Source: Verrucomicrobiales bacterium (lineage in GTDB: Bacteria; Verrucomicrobiota; Verrucomicrobiia; Limisphaerales; Palsa-1400). From it: a stretch of DNA of 10,688 bases. Where the stretch lies: the NCBI GenBank assembly GCA_028293405.1, contig JAQGOW010000488.1, positions 1-10,688 on the forward strand. The letters run 5' to 3'. Made by a program: the position numbers and the translations under genes. This document shows, piece after piece, positions 5,441 through 10,688 of the stretch (positions are counted from its first letter, which is position 1; each line of letters starts with the position of its first letter). Under the pieces are notes generated by a model. It was given only the letters and a program-made list of their open reading frames with translations. It made no database searches and was not told the DNA's origin.

Positions 5441-7993
5441 CTACGGTGCTAGCTTGAGCCGATAGAATCGCGGCGCGTTTGAGATGTTCTCACTATAGTC
5501 GAGATTGCCGGTTGCTGTAGTTACGTCAATCCAGTTGACAATGTTACTACTTGATTGTAGCGTCATATTGCCGCTGTCGCCGAGCGCTTGAAGATGCACT
5601 TGGTTGCCGATTACTGAAGTCGATGTAAATCGCGGTTGCGATCTCGGTGGCGTGACATCAAGCCACGTATTGCCCACTCGCAATTCGTCCCATTGAATCG
5701 CGGCTGGGATGCTTGCGGCGGTATTTTGCCGGATATTAAAACGATCGATCGTAATGGCGTCAGTGCCACCGCTGGAAGTAAGCGTGGGTTGCGGCGGGGC
5801 AGGGGCACCGAGTGTGGTTGGGTTGATCCACAACGAGACAAGATTCGGGGTCACGGTGAAATCATACGATCCGACCAGTAACACCGTGTCGCCGACATGA
5901 AACTCATTGGTGCCATAAACCGGGCCACTGCCCGTGCCGCCTTTTTGTAGGCCGAAGGAATAGCCCGAAGCCGAATTGCTCTTTACCAAAAACTGTAATC
6001 GAAACGTTGTGTTATCGGTCGCAGTCAAAGCACCGACCTGCGTGCCCGCGCCATTCCACGTGCCATAACCAAGGTCGTTGATTCGAAATAAAGCGGAAAT
6101 GTAAACGATGCCGCTGCTGATGTTCGTGCCCAGCAGTCGACGCACGCCAAGGCCAACGCCGCCATTGGTCACGCTGTTGCCAACGGATGTTTGCAACGTT
6201 GCATACGACAAACTGCCCGGCGCGACCATGCAATCGTTGGTTCCGGAGCCGCCGAAAGCCCAATTCGCCGGCGTATTAGCGCTGACTGGCGCGCCAACGT
6301 TCGAGTAATTGAACGATTCATAGAAAAATGGCGAACCTGTAACAACGCCCAACGTAAACGCCGCGCTCGTTGTCCCAAAACTGTTGCTGACGATCATCGT
6401 ATAGGTCCCGGCGTCTGCGAACGTGACGCCAGACCTGCTATAGCTCGCGTTCGTCGCTCCGGGAATGTTGGTCCCGTTCAGCTGCCATTGGTAACTCAAT
6501 GGCGCGCCCCCAGCCGCACGAGCGGTAAACGTGGCTGTTCCGTTGAGTAAAGAAGTTTGGTTCCCTGAGAGCGCATTAAAGACTGCGGCCCCGGTGAGTT
6601 GTGTGCCAACAAACGGAGCGCCATCGGACAACTTGAACAACACGGCGTCGCCGCCATTGAGGTTCAACACCAATTGCCGAACGCCGTTGGTCAACGTCAA
6701 CGCTTTTGCTTCGGCGAGCCCCGTCAACGGGTTCATCATCTCAATGGCCAGGAGCGACGAACTGAAATTGAGCGTGATCTGCTGCATGCAATCCGGCCCG
6801 TCGCCGTTTGGATCGCTCAGCCCGTTCGCGACCATCATATAAACTTCGTTGGTGTAATCCGGCCCATCGAAAGTCTCATCCAAGGGTTTGAACCACGACA
6901 CGATCACGTCGCCGGGATAACCATTGTTCTTCGTGCCTATATTCGTGACCGCCCAACCGGTCAGATAAGGATCATTGCGTTGGTAGGCCCAATCAGTGTT
7001 CACATCGCCGCCGCCAGAACCCGCATAAAACCCAATCGGAAATCCGTGCAACGAGCCATCCGGATTTCTGCCGCGCATGAACACCATGCTCGTCGTTCGT
7101 AAATCGGGAAAAGAAACATCCGGCACCGGCGTCAGTCGCACGAGCGCTTTGCCAAAATTCCGCGCGCGCAATGCACAGTCCGCTTTCTCGGAATACATGG
7201 GCGTCGGCACAGTATCCCCCGTATAATTTGTGAACAAAATCGTCGCACCTGAGTTGTAGGTGAAATCGATAAGCGTTTTGCAATTGAACGCCATCGCCGC
7301 CGAATGTTGCAGGCGCATTTGCGATTTCGACGGCGTCGCACAACCCTCGCCGAACGACGAAAACATCTGCATATAAGTGCCGAGCGGAATCCCAGCGCCC
7401 CATGCATGCTGACGATACCGACGCAAATCACCATACCAGTTCATCAATGTCTCGCTGACATTGCCGCTTCCATCAACGCGAAACGGATAGCTGTCGAAAC
7501 ACAACATGTCCGGATGCGCGCGCGAATAGAAATCGAACAACTGCGCATCGCCAACCTGACCGCCGAAATTGTTATGGAACAAAATCGCATTCGGCCAATT
7601 GCTGCGAACCGACGTAAACCAATTCACCAACTGCGTGCGCGTTGCGTCATCGTTCAAGTTCGCTTCATCGCCGAGTTGAAGCATGACGATCTGCGAAAGG
7701 TAAGGAGACTCACCCGTGAGCGGCGGCATTTCATCGATACTGCGAATCCAACTTGCCCACGGAAAACCGGGCGCCGGTCCCATCTCCGAGGGAACCCTGT
7801 CCCACATCCAGAACATTGTGTTGTAGTTCGCATTCGAGAACGTGTTCAGATGAAAGGGATCGGTCGACGAGACATTGCCCGCCACCTGAAATCCGCGATT
7901 GATGAGGATCTGGTGACCTTTGCTGATTTGGGCGCATATATTGAAGCAGCAGGAAAGAACCAGGCAGGCGAGCAAACGGGCACAACAGGGCAT
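5441..7993 (-). CDS. Secreted modular protein: TIM-barrel hydrolase-like, Ig-like and LamG-like regions
   Basis: This 850-residue exported protein begins with a Cys-rich signal peptide (about 1-21, cleavage likely after ICA). Residues about 25-300 resemble a glycoside-hydrolase clan-A-like TIM barrel: LQLGDEANLND with Glu110 is a candidate acid/base, with CFDSYPF (165-171) and DFTYN (243-247) as further barrel-end motifs. The CAZy family is not recognised. A beta-rich segment ending NLNGGDAVLFKL (445-456) may be the barrel's C-terminal sandwich. An Ig-like domain follows at about 462-551 (YQWQLNGTNIPGATNASY, DAGTYTMIVSNSFGTTSA). A LamG/concanavalin-like region spans about 555-782, and a C-terminal module at about 786-850 ends PRFYRLKLAP. 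The substrate is probably a polysaccharide or glycoconjugate, by inference. ATG 7993 lacks a Shine-Dalgarno sequence. The gene is divergent from rpmH and convergent with the toxin gene. Confidence 0.85.
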   Translation of the reverse strand: MPCCARLLACLVLSCCFNICAQISKGHQILINRGFQVAGNVSSTDPFHLNTFSNANYNTMFWMWDRVPSEMGPAPGFPWASWIRSIDEMPPLTGESPYLSQIVMLQLGDEANLNDDATRTQLVNWFTSVRSNWPNAILFHNNFGGQVGDAQLFDFYSRAHPDMLCFDSYPFRVDGSGNVSETLMNWYGDLRRYRQHAWGAGIPLGTYMQMFSSFGEGCATPSKSQMRLQHSAAMAFNCKTLIDFTYNSGATILFTNYTGDTVPTPMYSEKADCALRARNFGKALVRLTPVPDVSFPDLRTTSMVFMRGRNPDGSLHGFPIGFYAGSGGGDVNTDWAYQRNDPYLTGWAVTNIGTKNNGYPGDVIVSWFKPLDETFDGPDYTNEVYMMVANGLSDPNGDGPDCMQQITLNFSSSLLAIEMMNPLTGLAEAKALTLTNGVRQLVLNLNGGDAVLFKLSDGAPFVGTQLTGAAVFNALSGNQTSLLNGTATFTARAAGGAPLSYQWQLNGTNIPGATNASYSRSGVTFADAGTYTMIVSNSFGTTSAAFTLGVVTGSPFFYESFNYSNVGAPVSANTPANWAFGGSGTNDCMVAPGSLSYATLQTSVGNSVTNGGVGLGVRRLLGTNISSGIVYISALFRINDLGYGTWNGAGTQVGALTATDNTTFRLQFLVKSNSASGYSFGLQKGGTGSGPVYGTNEFHVGDTVLLVGSYDFTVTPNLVSLWINPTTLGAPAPPQPTLTSSGGTDAITIDRFNIRQNTAASIPAAIQWDELRVGNTWLDVTPPRSQPRFTSTSVIGNQVHLQALGDSGNMTLQSSSNIVNWIDVTTATGNLDYSENISNAPRFYRLKLAP

Positions 7994-8074
7994 AAAACGC
8001 CATTTTAGACGTTTTAGTTAATTCGGGAAAGTTCTAACTACCCGTTGAGGGCTTCAATTATCCGATGAACACGA

Positions 8075-8102
8075 TTGACACCCCGAGTTGCGCCGCTATC
8101 TT
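8075..8102 (+). promoter_or_regulatory. Sigma70-type promoter of the rpmH operon
   Basis: A perfect -35 TTGACA (8075-8080) and the -10 TATCTT (8097-8102, 4 of 6) are separated by 16 bp. Transcription would begin near 8109, giving a leader of about 18 nt before the rpmH ATG at 8127. Position and quality make this the likely promoter of rpmH-rnpA-yidD-yidC. Confidence 0.6.
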
Positions 8103-8126
8103 CTCACCTCTTAATTTAGAGCAATA

Positions 8127-8264
8127 ATGAAACGTCAATATCAACCGTCGAAGATTCGCCGGAAGCGGCAGCATGGGTTTTTGAATCGCAACTCCAGCAA
8201 GAGTGGCAAGGCCACTTTGGCCAATCGCCGCCGCGTTGGCCGTAAGCGGCTTACACCGGTATAA
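8127..8264 (+). CDS. rpmH: 50S ribosomal protein L34
   Basis: This 45-residue, highly basic large-subunit ribosomal protein is near-canonical: [18 protein letters not shown] at the start and [13 protein letters not shown] at the end. Both blocks are the L34 signature contacting 23S rRNA. The middle ([14 protein letters not shown]) is variable in the family, and the length is normal. The ATG follows GAGCAATA, at best a weak ribosome site. The stop at 8262-8264 lies 3 bp before rnpA, the usual tight L34/RNase P protein arrangement. dnaA, often upstream of rpmH, is not adjacent here; a divergent secreted-protein gene is. Confidence 0.97.
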   Translation: MKRQYQPSKIRRKRQHGFLNRNSSKSGKATLANRRRVGRKRLTPV

Positions 8265-8267
8265 CCG

Positions 8268-8642
8268 ATGCCTGAAACGCCATCGGCCCGCCTGCGGTTG
8301 CCGCGCTCCAGTCGCATCAAAAGCACTGGAGATTTTGCTCGCACTCGCGCTAAAGGCCAGCGTTTCACGTCAGGATGCTTGATTTTAAACATCGCCGATC
8401 GCCCACCAGGCTCGCAAAGCAGGGTGGGGGTAGTCACCAGTCGCAAGATCGGCGACGCAGTGGTTCGCAGTCGTGCCCGCCGACTCCTGCGGGAAACATT
8501 CCGGTTGCACCAGCATGAATTGGGGCGTCCAGTGGATGTAGTGTTGGTCGCACGCGCCTCAATCGTCGGCAAGAAATTCGCCGACGTGGAACGCGACTTC
8601 TTGAAAGCCTTGGCGCAGTCGCAAATACCGAAAGGGACATGA
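8268..8642 (+). CDS. rnpA: Ribonuclease P protein component
   Basis: This 124-residue basic protein binds the catalytic RNase P RNA and helps process tRNA 5' ends. It shows the family's order: an N-terminal [20 protein letters not shown], the central strand [20 protein letters not shown], then the helix RRLLRETFR. The usual signature is RNR-x-KR-xx-RE; here it reads [10 protein letters not shown], so the Asn is Ser68 and the Lys of the KR pair is Arg71. VDVVLVAR (89-96) is the following strand. Length is typical. It starts 3 bp after rpmH and overlaps yidD by 4 nt (ATGA), so translation is probably coupled. The identity is secure from motifs and position. Confidence 0.95.
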   Translation: MPETPSARLRLPRSSRIKSTGDFARTRAKGQRFTSGCLILNIADRPPGSQSRVGVVTSRKIGDAVVRSRARRLLRETFRLHQHELGRPVDVVLVARASIVGKKFADVERDFLKALAQSQIPKGT

Positions 8643-8911
8643 ACTTAACGCAACGCGTACTATTGGTTGTGCTGCGAGCTTATCAGCTCTGCATCTCGCC
8701 TGCGTTGTCGGTTATTTTTGGGCCCACCGGCGGTTGTCGGTACACGCCGACCTGTTCCTGTTACGCACGTGAAGCGGTTCAGACCCATGGAGCAATCCAA
8801 GGAAGTCTGCTTGCCGCCAAACGCGTTTGTCGTTGTCACCCGTGGGGTGGAAGCGGCGAAGATCCCGTGCCTCAAACCTCGCAGTTTATTTCTAAAAGAT
8901 CGGCAGCTTAA
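8639..8911 (+). CDS. yidD: Membrane protein insertion efficiency factor YidD
   Basis: This 90-residue member of the YidD (DUF37) family is a peripheral inner-membrane protein that assists YidC-dependent insertion. The N-terminal amphipathic/hydrophobic segment [21 protein letters not shown] is followed by the hallmark [20 protein letters not shown] with Cys33, Cys39 and Cys41. [21 protein letters not shown] and GSGEDPVP come next, all conserved family blocks. The start overlaps the rnpA stop (ATGA). The ribosome site is weak (AAGGGAC just upstream). The stop lies 3 bp before yidC. Confidence 0.95.
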   Translation: MNLTQRVLLVVLRAYQLCISPALSVIFGPTGGCRYTPTCSCYAREAVQTHGAIQGSLLAAKRVCRCHPWGGSGEDPVPQTSQFISKRSAA

Positions 8912-8914
8912 CTC

Positions 8915-10663
8915 ATGGATCGTAAATCCCTCACTATACTAATCGTTGCCGTCGCGTTGCTGTTCCTGTTGTCGCCATTGGTGGATAAAATGTATCCGCC
9001 TGTTCCGCGCAAACCAGGAATGACGAATCAAGTGGCCTCGGTCACGAACGAGACGACTTCGACGTCGAACACAGCAGCAGCTGCAACAACGACGACGTCA
9101 GCGCCGGCAACTGCAACGCCCTCAGGCCCGGAGAAAACGTTGTCGGTCACTAACAATAGTTTGATTTGCCACTTCACCAGCCGCGGAGGTGGCATCGGTT
9201 TGATTGAGCTAATCGATTATCGCGCCGCGATCGATTGCAGCCGCAATCTTCCTGGAGAAACAAACTTCGCGAACCTCAACAATCAGTCCCGATTACCGGT
9301 GCTGGCAATCTCCGGTGCTGAATCGATTACCGGCGACAACAATTATACGTTGGTCGAGCGCGGCGACTCCGTGATTGCTGAGAAGGTGCTGCCAAATGGG
9401 CTGCGCATTACCAAGCAGTTCCAAATGGTTTCGAACTATCTTTTCACAGCAAAACTGCGCATTGAAAATACGAAGGGAACACCATTACTTCTGCCGGAAA
9501 CTCAAGTGACAGTCGGCACAGCTACGGCGATGGCGCCGACTGACGATCCTACTACGGTTGGTGTTTTTTGGTATAACGGAAAGAAAGCAGACGAGGTCAC
9601 CGATAAATATTTTGCAAATCGCACTCTCGGCTGCATTCCCGGGACACCTCGAAGTGATTACGAGAATGGCGCGGGAAATGTCGACTGGACTGCAGTCCAC
9701 AATCAGTTCTTCACCCTTGCCGCAATTCCTGAACAACCGGCGCTGCAGGTGCGGATCCACAAATACGAATTGCCGCGCATCGAGACGACGAACGCTGCAG
9801 CGTCCACCCTGAACAGCGGTTACGAAACTGCGTTGTTCTATGCCCCGACAAACCTTCCGGCCAACGGCGCAATTGAACGCACCTATACATTCTACGCCGG
9901 TCCCAAGGAATACAATCGCCTCGCGCAATACGGACAAAAGTTCAACAACAACCTCGACCTGATTATGGGCTTCAGCGGGTTCTTCGGATTCTTTTCGAAG
10001 CTGCTGTTGCTGTCGATGAATGGCTTGAACGCAATCGGTTTGCAGTACGGCCTCTGCATTATTGCCATCACAGTCATCCTTAAAGTCCTCTTTTGGCCGC
10101 TGACTCACGCGAGCACCAAATCAGCCAAGCGCATGCAGGCGCTGATGCCGCAAATCAAAGTCATTCAGGACAAATACAAAGACGACGCGGTTAAGAAGAA
10201 CCAGAAGACGATGGAGTTTTACAAAGAGCATCGCGTCAACCCGCTCGGCGGTTGTTTACCGATGCTGCTCCAGATCCCGGTGTTTATCGGTTTCTATTGG
10301 ATGTTGCGGAGCGCGATCGAACTGCGCGGCGTCCATTTCCTTTGGGCCTGTGATTTGTCCCAGCCCGATACCATTGGGCATATCGCCGGTTTTCCCGTCA
10401 ATATCATGCCGCTGATTATGGGTGTCACCATGCTCTGGCAATCGCATCTAACGCCGCCCTCGCCCGGCATGGATCCGTCGCAACAGAAGATCATGCGCTA
10501 CATGCCGCTGATGTTCATGTTCATCCTGTACAAGATGTCCGCCGGTCTGACGCTTTACTGGACGATCAACAATCTTTTGACGATCGCGCAAACGAAGCTC
10601 ACCAAAGCCACCGAACCACCGACGGCAACCGCTGTGTCCGTGGCGCCACGGAAGAGGAAATAG
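8915..10663 (+). CDS. yidC: Membrane protein insertase YidC
   Basis: This 582-residue YidC/Oxa1/Alb3 insertase places proteins in the inner membrane, alone or with SecYEG. The N-terminal membrane segment is at about 7-24. A Thr/Ala/Ser-rich low-complexity linker (about 36-72) leads to the large periplasmic beta domain (about 75-335) of Gram-negative YidC. The conserved C-terminal insertase domain starts near 350, with membrane segments at about 371-395, 444-465, 493-509 and 527-558. The cytoplasmic hairpin reads SAKRMQALMPQIKVIQDKYKDD, followed by RVNPLGGCLPMLLQIPVF. The hydrophilic-groove Arg of E. coli aligns with Lys390 here (VILKVLFWPLT), a conservative change. The tail is basic (APRKRK). 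It begins 3 bp after yidD without a Shine-Dalgarno sequence. Confidence 0.98.
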   Translation: MDRKSLTILIVAVALLFLLSPLVDKMYPPVPRKPGMTNQVASVTNETTSTSNTAAAATTTTSAPATATPSGPEKTLSVTNNSLICHFTSRGGGIGLIELIDYRAAIDCSRNLPGETNFANLNNQSRLPVLAISGAESITGDNNYTLVERGDSVIAEKVLPNGLRITKQFQMVSNYLFTAKLRIENTKGTPLLLPETQVTVGTATAMAPTDDPTTVGVFWYNGKKADEVTDKYFANRTLGCIPGTPRSDYENGAGNVDWTAVHNQFFTLAAIPEQPALQVRIHKYELPRIETTNAAASTLNSGYETALFYAPTNLPANGAIERTYTFYAGPKEYNRLAQYGQKFNNNLDLIMGFSGFFGFFSKLLLLSMNGLNAIGLQYGLCIIAITVILKVLFWPLTHASTKSAKRMQALMPQIKVIQDKYKDDAVKKNQKTMEFYKEHRVNPLGGCLPMLLQIPVFIGFYWMLRSAIELRGVHFLWACDLSQPDTIGHIAGFPVNIMPLIMGVTMLWQSHLTPPSPGMDPSQQKIMRYMPLMFMFILYKMSAGLTLYWTINNLLTIAQTKLTKATEPPTATAVSVAPRKRK

Positions 10664-10688
10664 GCTGATTGACGTGACAATAGTAGTC

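Noticed and set aside
7304..8008. 234-codon plus-strand frame opposite the secreted-protein gene
   Set aside because: Arg/His/Ile-rich translation typical of an antisense shadow; the minus-strand frame has a signal peptide and recognisable domains.

Overview
The window looks like chromosomal DNA of a Verrucomicrobiota-type bacterium, probably of the Pedosphaera/Limisphaera kind. This placement is inference. It rests on the secreted modular protein (TIM-barrel-like region, Ig-like repeat, LamG-like region, and a C-terminal module ending in a 'RFYR' motif), on the moderately GC-rich codon use, and on the scarcity of Shine-Dalgarno sequences. No rRNA or tRNA gene, insertion sequence or CRISPR array was seen.

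Layout. (1) 79-804: a Crp/Fnr-family regulator that closes with a strong hairpin terminator. (2) 971-2350: a group II PLP-dependent decarboxylase/aminotransferase-like enzyme, with its start corrected to lie outside that hairpin. (3) 2351-2999: about 650 bp without a convincing gene. It turns AT-rich downstream and carries three short tandem repeats (periods 11, 20 and 10 nt) and a perfect 11-bp inverted repeat. (4) 3000-4862: threonyl-tRNA synthetase that lacks the usual N-terminal TGS domain. (5) 4907-5433: a two-gene DUF433/DUF5615 module of toxin-antitoxin type with a 4-nt start/stop overlap. (6) 5441-7993, minus strand: an 850-residue secreted protein, convergent with the toxin gene and only 7 bp from it. 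(7) 8127-10663: the rpmH-rnpA-yidD-yidC cluster, tightly packed and preceded by a recognisable sigma70-type promoter.

How the genes work together. The last block is the conserved set linking ribosomal protein L34, the RNase P protein, and two inner-membrane protein insertion factors. dnaA, often found beside rpmH, is not next to it here; a divergent secreted-protein gene takes its place. thrS is likewise not followed by infC, its common partner, but by the TA-type pair. The regulator and the PLP enzyme are neighbours, but a terminator separates them and nothing in the sequence proves a regulatory link.

No clearly new multi-gene system was found. The points most worth checking are the TGS-less ThrRS with unusual active-site signatures, the repeat-rich region before it, the secreted TIM-barrel-like protein of unassigned family, and the Asn-to-Ser change in the RNase P protein signature.
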